Assembly (NCBI RefSeq): GCF_005484965.1
Contig: NZ_CP034036.1
Coordinates: 4,712,001 to 4,776,000 of the forward strand
Direction of reading: 5' to 3'
Length of the DNA: 64,000 nucleotides
From: Brenneria nigrifluens DSM 30175 = ATCC 13028
Lineage (GTDB): Bacteria; Pseudomonadota; Gammaproteobacteria; Enterobacterales; Enterobacteriaceae
The position numbers were made by a program, and so were the translations under genes. Under the pieces are notes generated by a model. The model saw only the letters and a program-made list of their open reading frames with translations, was not told the origin of the DNA and searched no databases. Of the stretch, positions 27,034-37,587 are shown one piece after another (position 1 is the stretch's first letter; each line of letters opens with the position of its first letter).

Positions 27034-28728
27034 ATGAGATTTATCGGGAAATTATTGTTGACCCTACTGCTGCTGGCATTGTTGGCGCTGGTAATATTAT
27101 ACGTATTACTGCAAACCGGCTGGGCTTCAGCGCGCATCGGCAATTGGGTAAATCAAAACACGGACTATCAGGTCTCCCTGGGGAAAATCGACCATAGCTG
27201 GTCCAGGCCCGCTCGTATTGTGCTGCAAGACGTCATCTTTGGTTATAAAAACCAGCCGCCGACGCTCACCGCCAAACAGGTTTCCACCGGGCTGAGCGCG
27301 CGTCAGATAACCGAGCCGCGCCATTTCGCCAGCCTGGAGCTGGAAGGCGGTACGCTGAATCTGTCGCCGACCGCGGCATCCCTGCCAATCGAAGCGGACG
27401 TATTGCAACTGCGCACCATGGCGATTCAGGCGCAGGACGACGACTGGCATTTAAACGGTCAACAGGTCAACGGCGGCATTATGCCCTGGCGGCCTGAAGC
27501 GGGGCGCCTGTTAGGCAAGCAGGGGAATTTCCAACTCAGCGCCCGTTCGTTGCGGCTTAATGATATCCCCGCCAGCCAGGTGCTGGTGCAGGGCAAAATC
27601 AATCAGAATCAGCTCACCCTGGGCAACTTCGGCGCGGACGTGGCGCAAGGCCAGTTAACCGGCAACGCCAGCCGGGCGGAAGACGGGAGCTGGCAAATCG
27701 ACAACCTGCGTCTCAGCAAGGCGCGTTTGCAAACGCCAAGAACCATCCGGGAATTCTGGCAACCTATCACCGCTTTGCCCGCCGTCGCCGTTTCCCGTTT
27801 TGATTTGATTGATGCCCGTATCGAAGGGCCGGGATGGGCATTTATCGATCTCGACGTTACGCTGCGCAACGTCACCTTCAAACAGGACGACTGGCAAAGC
27901 GATGACGGTGAACTGTCGTTCAACGCCACCGATATCGTTAACGGCAATATGCATCTCATCGACCCTATCGTTAATCTGGCGCTCTCTCCCGACGGGGTTG
28001 AAATCAAACAGTTCACCACCCGCTGGGAAGGCGGTTTGTTGCGCACCGACGGCAACTGGCACCGCAGTAATCGCCGTTTGCAGCTGGACGAATTCGTCGT
28101 CGCGGGCATGGAGTACACCTTACCTGGCGACTGGCGTCAGCGCTGGCAAACCACGCTGCCGGACTGGCTGGCGGAAGTGGCGGTGAAAAAATTCACCGCC
28201 AACCGTAATTTGCTGATTGATATCAATCCGGATTTCCCTTTTCAGCTTACCGCGCTGGACGGATACGGCAGCGACCTGCTGCTGGCCCGCAATCATCAGT
28301 GGGGCGTGTGGGCCGGTTCGCTGAACCTGAACGCCAGCGATGCGACCTTCAATAAAGTCGATGTCCGCCGGCCGTCGCTGGCATTAACGGCCGACGACCG
28401 CCAGATCTCGCTTACCGACCTTAGCGCCTTTACGCAAAACGGTCTGCTGGAGGCCAAAGCGACGATCGATCAACGCCCTGCCAGGGAATTTTCGCTTACG
28501 CTGAGCGGGCGCTCCGTTCCGGCGGATATTTTAACCCGCTGGGGATGGCCCGCTCAGGCAGCGGCTTCGGCAGACAACGCCAATCTACAGCTACAGCTGA
28601 ACGGGCAACTCGCCGTCGGTACGCCGTTGAAACCGACGCTAAACGGCTTATTGCAGGGCGTCGGCGGCGACGGGCAGCCAATCAGGCAGCAGATACATCA
28701 AGGCACCGTAACGGAAACGCCGCAGTAA
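27034..28728 (+). CDS. yicH: AsmA-family protein YicH
   Basis: This 564-residue protein corresponds to E. coli YicH (569 residues), an AsmA-like protein. One N-terminal membrane anchor (residues 5-26, LLLTLLLLALLALVILYVLL) is followed by a large periplasmic part rich in beta strands. The AsmA hallmark near the start is the NWVNQNTDYQVSLGKIDHSWSRP region. AsmA-like proteins are related to bridge-type lipid transfer proteins and are thought to move phospholipids to the outer membrane; the exact role of YicH is not settled. It follows xanP as in E. coli but has its own leader after the xanP terminator. Confidence 0.92.
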   Translation: MRFIGKLLLTLLLLALLALVILYVLLQTGWASARIGNWVNQNTDYQVSLGKIDHSWSRPARIVLQDVIFGYKNQPPTLTAKQVSTGLSARQITEPRHFASLELEGGTLNLSPTAASLPIEADVLQLRTMAIQAQDDDWHLNGQQVNGGIMPWRPEAGRLLGKQGNFQLSARSLRLNDIPASQVLVQGKINQNQLTLGNFGADVAQGQLTGNASRAEDGSWQIDNLRLSKARLQTPRTIREFWQPITALPAVAVSRFDLIDARIEGPGWAFIDLDVTLRNVTFKQDDWQSDDGELSFNATDIVNGNMHLIDPIVNLALSPDGVEIKQFTTRWEGGLLRTDGNWHRSNRRLQLDEFVVAGMEYTLPGDWRQRWQTTLPDWLAEVAVKKFTANRNLLIDINPDFPFQLTALDGYGSDLLLARNHQWGVWAGSLNLNASDATFNKVDVRRPSLALTADDRQISLTDLSAFTQNGLLEAKATIDQRPAREFSLTLSGRSVPADILTRWGWPAQAAASADNANLQLQLNGQLAVGTPLKPTLNGLLQGVGGDGQPIRQQIHQGTVTETPQ

Positions 28729-28737
28729 ACCGACCGT

Positions 28738-28765
28738 ATCAGGTGACGGGCCGCCGTCACCTGAT
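28738..28765. terminator. Hairpin between convergent yicH and fabY
   Basis: A perfect 12-bp stem ATCAGGTGACGG (28738-28749) pairs with 28754-28765 around loop GCCG. It overlaps the end of fabY. T-runs are poor on both sides, so termination is likely but not certain. Confidence 0.6.
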
Positions 28766-29698
28766 TTCGGAGCCGCCCTGCTCCAGCGGCGCTTTCGGCG
28801 CGGCGGGCAATACCATATAGACGCCCTCGAACAGCGCGCCTTTTTTATCGTCGCCGTACAGCTCCACATTTAACTGCACCCTGGCTTTCCGTCCCCGCGC
28901 CAGGCGATCCAAATCCCCGCTCAACGAGCCGAGATCGGCAATGGCGCTCGGCCTGCCCCTTACCGGCGTACTGTAACGAATATGCGCGTCGGCCAGAATA
29001 ATGGTTCCGCCCAAATGTCTTTCACGCAGCAGCAGCCAGATCAATCCCCAGCCGGTCAGGGTGGCGAGAGAAAACATGCTGCCGGCGAATAACGTATGAT
29101 GGGGGTTCTGGTTGCCGGTTTCCGGCATGGTGGTGATAAATTTCTGGCCGGTATACTGGCTTATCCGCACGCCCATTTTTTCACTGAGCGGAATGCGATT
29201 ATACCAGGCCTGCTGCAACTGCCCGCACCAGTCGGGGCGGTGCAGAATATCATCCAGCGTCTCCACCGGCTTGATCATCAAAAAATGGCGTATCGGCGTG
29301 GTTTGCGGCGCGGAGATTTCCCCCTGATTCATAAAACCGAGCTTGGCGAAAAAGCCCACCGTATCCTCGCGGGCGCTACAGACGACGCGCTTTACCCCTT
29401 CCTGACGCGCCACCGACTCCAGCGTCATCGCCAGCAGCGTTCCCAGCCCTTTTCCCCGTACGTCGGGGTGAACGGCCAGAAACCGGATGGCCGCTTCGTT
29501 GTCGGCATTAATGGACAGCCGGCCGATCGCCACCAGCCGCCCCTGTTCGTCCACCACCGTCTGATGATGCGCCAGTGCGTCGTAGGCGTCACGCTCCGAG
29601 CCCAGCGGCTGGTGCAGCGGTTTACGCAGCATCTCCCAACGGAATTGATAGTACGCATCAAGTTCTTCTGCGCTTTCAGGTACTCTCAGGTGATACAT
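28757..29698 (-). CDS. fabY: FabY (YiiD): GNAT acetyltransferase-thioesterase fusion, fatty acid initiation
   Basis: FabY (YiiD) has an N-terminal GNAT acetyltransferase domain and a C-terminal hot-dog (YiiD_C) domain. In E. coli it takes part in an alternative start of fatty acid synthesis, giving acetoacetyl-ACP. The product from ATG 29698 is 313 residues. The GNAT acetyl-CoA motif is FLAVHPDVRGKGLGTLLAMTLES; the hot-dog part carries the ETGNQNPHHTLFAGSMFSLATLTGWG block. I prefer 29698 over the ATG two codons earlier because GAGG is then 7 bases upstream. It follows dtd closely on the same strand, as in E. coli. Confidence 0.93.
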   Translation of the reverse strand: MYHLRVPESAEELDAYYQFRWEMLRKPLHQPLGSERDAYDALAHHQTVVDEQGRLVAIGRLSINADNEAAIRFLAVHPDVRGKGLGTLLAMTLESVARQEGVKRVVCSAREDTVGFFAKLGFMNQGEISAPQTTPIRHFLMIKPVETLDDILHRPDWCGQLQQAWYNRIPLSEKMGVRISQYTGQKFITTMPETGNQNPHHTLFAGSMFSLATLTGWGLIWLLLRERHLGGTIILADAHIRYSTPVRGRPSAIADLGSLSGDLDRLARGRKARVQLNVELYGDDKKGALFEGVYMVLPAAPKAPLEQGGSEIR

Positions 29699-29740
29699 AA
29701 ACATGCCTCATAAAAAAAGAGTGGCCGGCCGTTGCCGCCT

Positions 29741-30178
29741 TTACACTTGCAGCCAGAACGTCACCGGCCCGTCATTAACCAATGCAACCTGCATATCCGC
29801 CGCAAAACGCCCGGTTTCGGTGTGCATATCCCGTTCGCGGCACTGCCCGACGAAATAGTGATACAGGCGTTCGGCCTCCGCGGGGTGCGCGCCGCGGGAA
29901 AAACCGGGCCGCATGCCTTTCTGCGTATCCGCCGCCAGCGTAAATTGCGATACCACCAGTACGCTGCCGCCCGCCTGGCGCACATTGAGGTTCATTTTGC
30001 CATTATCATCGCTGAATATCCGATAACCCAGCACCCGCTGGCAAAGCCGCGTCGCTTTTTGTTCATCATCCCCTTGCTCAACCCCCAGCAACACCAGCAA
30101 TCCGCTGCCGATCTTCCCGACGACGCTATCTTCCACCGTCACGCTGGCGCTGGAAACTCGCTGAATTAACGCGATCAT
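29741..30178 (-). CDS. dtd: D-aminoacyl-tRNA deacylase
   Basis: Dtd hydrolyses D-amino acids (and glycine) misloaded onto tRNAs. The product is 145 residues, as in E. coli. The two active-site motifs are visible: SQFTLAADTQKGMRPGF (SQFTL-type) near residues 77-93, and the cross-subunit Gly-cisPro motif NDGPVTFWLQV at the C-terminus. It lies 42 bp upstream of fabY. In E. coli rbn stands between yihX and dtd; here only 68 bp separate dtd from yihX. Confidence 0.97.
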   Translation of the reverse strand: MIALIQRVSSASVTVEDSVVGKIGSGLLVLLGVEQGDDEQKATRLCQRVLGYRIFSDDNGKMNLNVRQAGGSVLVVSQFTLAADTQKGMRPGFSRGAHPAEAERLYHYFVGQCRERDMHTETGRFAADMQVALVNDGPVTFWLQV

Positions 30179-30246
30179 TGAACGTTACCGCTCCCGTTTT
30201 CACTATTCTGGAAGGATTTACCGCAGCAGCGCGCCATAAACCCAGG

Positions 30247-30855
30247 TTACTCGCTGGTCACCGCCAGCGAGGCAAAATAATCCGGCACCGCCTGACGATC
30301 GGTCACCAAAATGCTGTGGATGCCCAATGCCTGCGCCGCGGCGATATTCGCGGGATTATCATCAAAGAAGACGGCTTGATCGGCCGTCGCGCCTTCCTGC
30401 GTCAGGACATGGCGGTAGATGGCCACTTCAGGCTTACGCAAACCGATATCCTGAGAGAGATAAAGACGATCGGCGGCCTGTTCCACCTCCGGAAACAGTA
30501 CCGGCCAATGCGCGCAATGCAGGCGGTTGGTGTTGGAAAGGATCACCACCCGATGCCCTTCTTGACGCAGCCGCCGCATGATATCGATGACTTCAGGACG
30601 CAAGGAGACGAAAATGGCCTGCCATCCCGCGGAAAACTGTTCAAAACTCAGAGAGATGCCCATTTCATGGCATAACCGTTCGGCAAAGGCTTCATCGGTG
30701 ATTTCGCCACGCTCATGCTGTTCAAAGGTTTCGCCCATCACAAAACGCTCTTTCAGCGTTGCCAGCGGCGCGCTGCTCAGCTTGCTCCAGACGCCCAGCA
30801 CCCGGTTGAAATCGATATCAATAACGACATTACCCAAATCGAAGATATAAAGCAT
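30247..30855 (-). CDS. yihX: HAD-family alpha-D-glucose-1-phosphate phosphatase YihX
   Basis: YihX is a HAD hydrolase that dephosphorylates alpha-glucose-1-phosphate. I start it at ATG 30855 (MLYIFDLGNVVIDIDFNRV), with GAAGG just upstream; the product is 202 residues (199 in E. coli). HAD motifs: motif I FDLGNVVIDID, motif II VILSNTNR, and the motif IV region VFFDDNPANIAAA, with a Lys in motif III near GLRKPEVAIY. It precedes dtd on the same strand. Confidence 0.93.
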   Translation of the reverse strand: MLYIFDLGNVVIDIDFNRVLGVWSKLSSAPLATLKERFVMGETFEQHERGEITDEAFAERLCHEMGISLSFEQFSAGWQAIFVSLRPEVIDIMRRLRQEGHRVVILSNTNRLHCAHWPVLFPEVEQAADRLYLSQDIGLRKPEVAIYRHVLTQEGATADQAVFFDDNPANIAAAQALGIHSILVTDRQAVPDYFASLAVTSE

Positions 30856-30947
30856 GGCACCTTCCTTCTGATGTAACCGCAGGGTTTTCACTGTAGCGGG
30901 AAATGGTAAAACTGAACAGCGCGGGAGATCAAAGCGTGGAATATCAG

Positions 30948-30977
30948 AAAAAACGCAGGGCGCCCGAAGGCGCCCTG
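30948..30977 (-). terminator. Terminator of typA
   Basis: On the minus strand CAGGGCGCC (30977-30969), loop TTCG and GGCGCCCTG are followed by CG and a T6 run (to 30948). It lies 26 bp after the typA stop. Confidence 0.9.
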
Positions 30978-31002
30978 TTATAGGATAAAACTCACTGAAA
31001 AA

Positions 31003-32826
<1,824 letters not shown>

Positions 32827-32931
32827 AGCTTTGCCTCAGGCATTTAGAAATAGCGCGCTATTGTACACGTATTAATCGAGGGACTAAACAAGATCACAAG
32901 CATCTATGATAAACAACCTGATGCTGCTTAC

Positions 32932-32951
32932 TTTGTGATCCCTTTCACGGT
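32932..32951 (+). promoter_or_regulatory. CRP-binding site upstream of glnA
   Basis: TGTGA (32934-32938), six bases, then TCACG (32945-32949) is a near-consensus CRP site. In E. coli CRP acts on the sigma-70 promoter glnAp1. Confidence 0.65.
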
Positions 32952-32977
32952 GCAAAAACGCTACAAGCGCCCACCAA

Positions 32978-32994
32978 TGCACCATACTAGTGCA
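32978..32994 (+). promoter_or_regulatory. NtrC-binding site 1 of glnA
   Basis: TGCACCATACTAGTGCA fits the NtrC enhancer pattern TGCACC-N5-GGTGCA with one arm slightly off. It stands 105-121 bp upstream of the sigma-54 element. Confidence 0.8.
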
Positions 32995-33009
32995 TATAAT
33001 TACCAATAA

Positions 33010-33044
33010 AGCACCAATTTGGTGCTATCAGCTATAATGGTGCA
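33010..33044 (+). promoter_or_regulatory. NtrC-binding site 2 and sigma-70 -10 (glnAp1)
   Basis: AGCACCAATTTGGTGCT (33010-33026) is a perfect NtrC palindrome 32 bp from site 1, three helical turns, allowing cooperative oligomer formation. TATAAT at 33033-33038 is the likely -10 of glnAp1 and continues into a third half-site TGGTGCA (33038-33044). Confidence 0.78.
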
Positions 33045-33098
33045 GCGCGTCTTGACGGGAAACCCCCAAAGGGCAACACATTGCACTAATTTAAAAAG

Positions 33099-33115
33099 TT
33101 GGCACACTTTTAGCT
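33099..33115 (+). promoter_or_regulatory. Sigma-54 promoter glnAp2
   Basis: TTGGCACACTTTTAGCT has the invariant GG (33101) and GC (33113) ten bases apart, the -24/-12 pattern of RpoN promoters, and resembles E. coli glnAp2. Transcription should start near 33126. Confidence 0.92.
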
Positions 33116-33194
33116 TTAGTCTACTCACAGCAATAACATCAATCCACAACGATATTCGTTCCACGACGATAAATGACAACCGGGAGAAGCAAGT

Positions 33195-34604
33195 ATGTCC
33201 GCAGAACACGTTTTGACGCTGCTGAAAGAACATGAAGTGAAGTTCGTTGATTTACGCTTCACTGATACCAAAGGCAAAGAACAGCACGTCACCATTCCGG
33301 CTCATCAAGTTGACGCCGACTTCTTTGAAGAAGGTAAAATGTTTGACGGTTCCTCAATTGGCGGCTGGAAAGGCATTAACGAATCCGACATGGTATTGAT
33401 GCCGGACTCCAGCACCGCGGTCCTGGATCCTTTCTACGAAGAAAGCACGCTGATCATCCGCTGCGACATTCTGGAACCGGGCACCATGCAGGGTTACGAC
33501 CGCGATCCGCGTTCCATCTCCAAACGCGCTGAAGATTTCCTGCGTTCTTCCGGTATCGCCGATACCGTACTGTTTGGGCCGGAACCTGAATTCTTCCTGT
33601 TTGACGACGTTCGCTTCGGCAGCAGCATCTCCGGCTCTCATGTCACCATTGATGACATCGAAGGCGCCTGGAACTCCAACAAAGAATACGAAGGCGGCAA
33701 CAAAGGCCACCGTCCGGCGGTCAAAGGCGGTTACTTCCCGGTTCCTCCGGTCGATTCATCGCAGGACATCCGTTCCACCATGTGTCTGACCATGGAAGAA
33801 ATGGGCCTGGTTGTTGAAGCGCATCACCACGAAGTAGCCACCGCCGGTCAGAACGAAGTGGCAACCCGCTTCAACTCCATGACCAAAAAAGCCGACGAAA
33901 TCCAGATTTACAAATACGTCGTTCATAACGTCGCGCATGCTTTCGGCAAAACCGCAACGTTCATGCCGAAACCCATGTTCGGCGACAACGGTTCCGGCAT
34001 GCACTGTCATATGTCGCTGTCCAAGGACGGCGCAAACCTGTTCTCCGGCGACAAATACGGCGGTCTGTCTGAAACCGCGCTGTTCTACATCGGCGGCATC
34101 ATCAAACACGCTAAAGCCATCAATGCGCTGGCCAACCCGACCACCAACTCTTACAAACGTCTGGTCCCAGGCTACGAAGCGCCGGTTATGCTGGCCTACT
34201 CGGCACGTAACCGCTCCGCCTCAATCCGTATTCCGGTCGTTGCCAGCCCGAAAGCGCGCCGTATTGAAGTGCGCTTCCCGGATCCGGCCGCCAACCCGTA
34301 CCTGGCGTTCTCCGCGCTGCTGATGGCCGGTCTGGACGGCATCATCAACAAGATCCATCCTGGCGATGCGATGGATAAGAATCTGTACGATCTGCCGCCG
34401 GAAGAAGCGAGTGAAATCCCAACCGTTGCCGGTTCTCTGGAAGAAGCGCTGAACGCGCTGGATGCCGATCGCGAGTTCCTGACCCGCGGCGGCGTATTCA
34501 CCGACGACACCATTGATGCCTATATCGAACTGCGTAAAGCGGAAAATGACCGCGTGCGTATGACGCCGCATCCGGTTGAGTTCGAACTGTACTACAGCGT
34601 TTAA
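33195..34604 (+). CDS. glnA: Glutamine synthetase (type I)
   Basis: GlnA makes glutamine from glutamate, ammonia and ATP and is the main ammonia assimilation enzyme. The 469-residue product has the same length as E. coli. Signatures: KMFDGSSIGGWKGI, the ATP-binding region KPMFGDNGSGMHCH, and the adenylylation site around NLYDLPPEEA (Tyr near residue 398), so control by GlnE adenylylation is expected. The ribosome site is GGGAGAAGC. Expression is driven by glnAp1 and by the NtrC-dependent sigma-54 promoter upstream. glnL and glnG follow. Confidence 0.99.
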   Translation: MSAEHVLTLLKEHEVKFVDLRFTDTKGKEQHVTIPAHQVDADFFEEGKMFDGSSIGGWKGINESDMVLMPDSSTAVLDPFYEESTLIIRCDILEPGTMQGYDRDPRSISKRAEDFLRSSGIADTVLFGPEPEFFLFDDVRFGSSISGSHVTIDDIEGAWNSNKEYEGGNKGHRPAVKGGYFPVPPVDSSQDIRSTMCLTMEEMGLVVEAHHHEVATAGQNEVATRFNSMTKKADEIQIYKYVVHNVAHAFGKTATFMPKPMFGDNGSGMHCHMSLSKDGANLFSGDKYGGLSETALFYIGGIIKHAKAINALANPTTNSYKRLVPGYEAPVMLAYSARNRSASIRIPVVASPKARRIEVRFPDPAANPYLAFSALLMAGLDGIINKIHPGDAMDKNLYDLPPEEASEIPTVAGSLEEALNALDADREFLTRGGVFTDDTIDAYIELRKAENDRVRMTPHPVEFELYYSV

Positions 34605-34632
34605 TCGCCACAGCGATTAGCCGTACGGTAAA

Positions 34633-34668
34633 ACGGCAACCCAATCGTGCTGATGCTTGGGTTGCCGT
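34633..34668 (+). terminator. Strong hairpin in the glnA-glnL gap (partial terminator)
   Basis: ACGGCAACCCAA (34633-34644) pairs perfectly with 34657-34668. A T6 run comes only 13 bases later (34682-34687), so it may attenuate or protect the glnA mRNA end. Confidence 0.65.
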
Positions 34669-34706
34669 CAGGCAGGTAAAATTTTTTGTTGCCGTGGAAA
34701 CTTTTC

Positions 34707-34732
34707 AGCCCATCTTTAGGATGGGCTTTTTT
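34707..34732 (+). terminator. glnA-glnL intercistronic terminator
   Basis: AGCCCATC (34707-34714) pairs with GATGGGCT (34720-34727), followed by T5. It limits readthrough from glnA into glnLG, in line with the lower level of NtrBC in E. coli. Confidence 0.88.
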
Positions 34733-34781
34733 CTCCACCGGTTCTGGAGTTGCGGCATCACATCCACCATCTACACTACTA

Positions 34782-34798
34782 TGCACCAATAGGGTGCA
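34782..34798 (+). promoter_or_regulatory. NtrC operator of the glnL promoter
   Basis: TGCACCAATAGGGTGCA is an NtrC site 13 bp before the glnL start codon. In E. coli NtrC represses glnLp from such a site. Confidence 0.82.
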
Positions 34799-34810
34799 GG
34801 AGTCTGCGTT

Positions 34811-35860
34811 ATGGCAACAGGCACGCTGCCCGATGCTGGGCAGATCCTAAATTCTTTAATAAACAGTATCTTGTTATTAGATAACGATCTGGCTATCCAT
34901 TATTCCAATCCGGCGGCACAACAACTACTGGCGCAAAGCTCGCGTAAACTGTCCGGTACGCCGCTGCCGGAGTTGCTGGGATATTTTTCTCTGAATATAG
35001 ATTTGATGCGTGAGAGTCTGGATTCAGGGCAAGGTTTTACAGATAACGAAGTCACGATTGTTGTCGACGGCAAAGCGCACATCATGTCGCTTACCGCCCA
35101 ACGGATACAAAATAACTTCATTCTGCTGGAAATGGCGCCGATGGATAACCAGCGCCGCCTGAGTCAGGAACAGCTCCAGCATGCGCAACAGCAGGCCGCC
35201 CGCGATCTGGTCAGGGGGTTGGCTCACGAGATCAAGAATCCGCTTGGCGGGTTGCGCGGCGCAGCGCAGCTGCTCTCCAAGGCATTGCCCGATCCGGCGC
35301 TGACCGAATACACCAAAGTCATCATCGAACAGGCGGATCGCCTGCGTAATCTGGTGGATCGCCTGCTCGGCCCGCAGCAACCGGGACTGCATGTCACGCA
35401 AAGCATTCATCAGGTGGCGGAACGGGTATGCAAACTCGTTTCATTAGAAAAACCCGACAACGTGACGCTGGTAAAAGATTACGATCCCAGTCTGCCGGAG
35501 CTGACGCATGACCCGGACCAGATTGAGCAGGTACTGCTGAATATCACCCGTAACTCGTTGCAGGCTTTGGGTGAAGCGGGCGGCACCATCACCGTGCGCA
35601 CCCGCACCGCCTTTCAGCTCACCCTGCACGGCGTACGTTATCGTCTTGCCGCACGCGTCGATATTGAAGACGACGGCCCCGGCATTCCCGCTCAACTACA
35701 GGATACGCTGTTTTACCCGATGGTAAGCGGACGCGAAGGCGGCACCGGTCTGGGATTGTCGATTGCCCGCAACCTTATCGATCAGCACTCCGGTAAAATT
35801 GAATTTAACAGTTGGCCGGGTCATACCGAATTCTCGGTTTACCTGCCCATTCGCCAGTGA
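34811..35860 (+). CDS. glnL: Nitrogen sensor histidine kinase/phosphatase NtrB
   Basis: GlnL (NtrB) phosphorylates NtrC under nitrogen limitation and dephosphorylates it when PII signals nitrogen excess. It is cytosolic. The product is 349 residues as in E. coli: PAS domain (about 10-80), dimerisation/phosphotransfer helix with H139 in GLAHEIKNPLGGL, and HATPase domain with the N box (ITRNSLQALGEAG), G1 (DIEDDGPGIP) and G2 (GGTGLGLSIARNL). The ribosome site is CAGGAG. glnG follows after 8 bp. Confidence 0.98.
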   Translation: MATGTLPDAGQILNSLINSILLLDNDLAIHYSNPAAQQLLAQSSRKLSGTPLPELLGYFSLNIDLMRESLDSGQGFTDNEVTIVVDGKAHIMSLTAQRIQNNFILLEMAPMDNQRRLSQEQLQHAQQQAARDLVRGLAHEIKNPLGGLRGAAQLLSKALPDPALTEYTKVIIEQADRLRNLVDRLLGPQQPGLHVTQSIHQVAERVCKLVSLEKPDNVTLVKDYDPSLPELTHDPDQIEQVLLNITRNSLQALGEAGGTITVRTRTAFQLTLHGVRYRLAARVDIEDDGPGIPAQLQDTLFYPMVSGREGGTGLGLSIARNLIDQHSGKIEFNSWPGHTEFSVYLPIRQ

Positions 35861-35868
35861 GGTTCACA

Positions 35869-37281
35869 ATGCAACGAGGGATAGTCTGGATTGTCGATGA
35901 CGATAGCTCCATCCGTTGGGTGCTCGAACGCGCGCTCACTGGTGCAGGCCTGACCTGCGCCACATTTGATAACGGAAATCAGGTTCTGCACGCGCTGACG
36001 ACGCAAACGCCGGACGTACTGTTATCCGATATCCGCATGCCGGGAATGGATGGACTGGCGTTATTGCAGCAAATAAAACAGCGGCATCCGATGCTGCCGG
36101 TCATCATTATGACCGCGCATTCCGATCTTGATGCGGCGGTCAGCGCCTATCAACAGGGGGCTTTTGATTATTTACCCAAGCCGTTCGATATTGATGAGGC
36201 GGTGGCGTTGGTTGAGCGCGCCATCAGCCATTATCAGGAGCAACAGCAACCCGTTCGCAGCCAGCCGATCAACGGCCCGACAACGGATATCATCGGCGAA
36301 GCGCCGGCGATGCAGGATGTATTCCGCATTATCGGCCGCCTTTCCCGCTCTTCCATTAGCGTACTGATTAACGGAGAATCCGGTACCGGTAAAGAACTGG
36401 TGGCCCATGCGCTGCATCGCCACAGCCCGCGGTCCAAGGCGCCGTTTATCGCCTTGAACATGGCGGCGATCCCCAAAGATTTAATTGAGTCGGAACTGTT
36501 TGGCCATGAGAAAGGCGCGTTTACCGGCGCCAATCAAATCCGCCAGGGACGGTTTGAACAGGCTGACGGCGGGACGCTGTTTCTTGATGAAATCGGCGAT
36601 ATGCCGCTTGACGTTCAGACGCGTTTACTGCGCGTGCTGGCTGACGGTCAGTTTTATCGGGTTGGCGGCTACGCGGCGGTTAAAGTCGATGTGCGGATTA
36701 TCGCGGCCACGCATCAGAATCTTGAGCTACGGGTACAGGAAGGCAAGTTCCGCGAAGACCTCTTCCACCGGTTGAACGTTATTCGCGTTCATTTGCCCCC
36801 GCTGCGTGAACGCCGTGAAGATATTCCTCGCTTGGCGCGCTATTTTTTACAGGCCACGGCAAAGGAGTTGGGCGTTGAGCCTAAAAACCTGCATCCGGAA
36901 ACGGAAGCGGCGCTTACCCGCCTGCCCTGGGCGGGCAACGTGCGTCAGTTAGAGAATACCTGTCGCTGGTTGACCGTTATGGCCGCTGGGCAGGAGCTGT
37001 TGATCCAGGATTTGCCTCCCGAACTGTTTGAAACCACCGCTCCCGATTCCACGGTACAAATGCTGCCGGACAGTTGGGCGACACTGTTGGCCCAGTGGGC
37101 GGACAGAGCGCTGCGTTCCGGTCATCAAAACCTGCTGGCGGAAGCCCAGCCGGAGATGGAAAGAACCTTGCTCACCACGGCCTTGCGCCATACTCAGGGT
37201 CATAAGCAGGAAGCCGCCCGTTTGCTGGGCTGGGGACGCAATACCCTGACCCGCAAGCTGAAAGAACTGGGCATGGAATAG
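35869..37281 (+). CDS. glnG: Nitrogen response regulator NtrC (sigma-54 activator)
   Basis: GlnG (NtrC) binds the enhancers upstream of glnA and activates sigma-54 RNA polymerase. I start at ATG 35869 (MQRGIVWIVDDDSS) after GTGAGGTT, giving 470 residues (469 in E. coli). Receiver domain with phosphoacceptor D54 (SDIRMPGMDG); AAA+ domain with Walker A GESGTGKE, the sigma-54 contact loop GAFTGA and Walker B GGTLFLDEIGD; C-terminal Fis-type HTH ending QEAARLLGWGRNTLTRKLKELGME. All key residues are present. Confidence 0.98.
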   Translation: MQRGIVWIVDDDSSIRWVLERALTGAGLTCATFDNGNQVLHALTTQTPDVLLSDIRMPGMDGLALLQQIKQRHPMLPVIIMTAHSDLDAAVSAYQQGAFDYLPKPFDIDEAVALVERAISHYQEQQQPVRSQPINGPTTDIIGEAPAMQDVFRIIGRLSRSSISVLINGESGTGKELVAHALHRHSPRSKAPFIALNMAAIPKDLIESELFGHEKGAFTGANQIRQGRFEQADGGTLFLDEIGDMPLDVQTRLLRVLADGQFYRVGGYAAVKVDVRIIAATHQNLELRVQEGKFREDLFHRLNVIRVHLPPLRERREDIPRLARYFLQATAKELGVEPKNLHPETEAALTRLPWAGNVRQLENTCRWLTVMAAGQELLIQDLPPELFETTAPDSTVQMLPDSWATLLAQWADRALRSGHQNLLAEAQPEMERTLLTTALRHTQGHKQEAARLLGWGRNTLTRKLKELGME

Positions 37282-37417
37282 CCAATGTTGCGTAGCGAGC
37301 GCTTAACGGGACGGAAGAGGATAAAAATACAATCTGGCGCACGAAATTGTCACTAATTTGTCCTTTACTTGCCCCGAGTCAGCAGTATGATCGTGTCGCT
37401 GATTCGGGAGGAGTACT

Positions 37418-37540
37418 ATGCTGGATTCATTAATTTCCGTGGCGACGCACGGCGCTGAAATAAGCACGGCGGCGAGTCACTCGCCGCAGGCTGCTATCGC
37501 CGCCGTGCTGTGCGCCGCACTGATTAACTTCTTTAGTTAA
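37418..37540 (+). CDS. yshB: Small membrane protein YshB
   Basis: A 40-residue gene (MLDSLISVATHGAEISTAAS, then HSPQAAIAAVLCAALINFFS) follows glnG behind a very strong ribosome site GGGAGGAG seven bases before the ATG. It matches E. coli YshB (36 residues), which lies at the same place between glnG and hemN. The shared C-terminal half HxPQxAxAAVLCAA and the terminal FS are diagnostic; the hydrophobic C-terminal helix suggests a single membrane segment. The N-terminal half is four residues longer here. Its molecular role is not known; in Salmonella it has been linked to intracellular growth. A shared terminator follows. Confidence 0.88.
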   Translation: MLDSLISVATHGAEISTAASHSPQAAIAAVLCAALINFFS

Positions 37541-37587
37541 TGTTCGGATCATATTCGTGGTCTGAAATGATGGCTTAACGTTTCATC

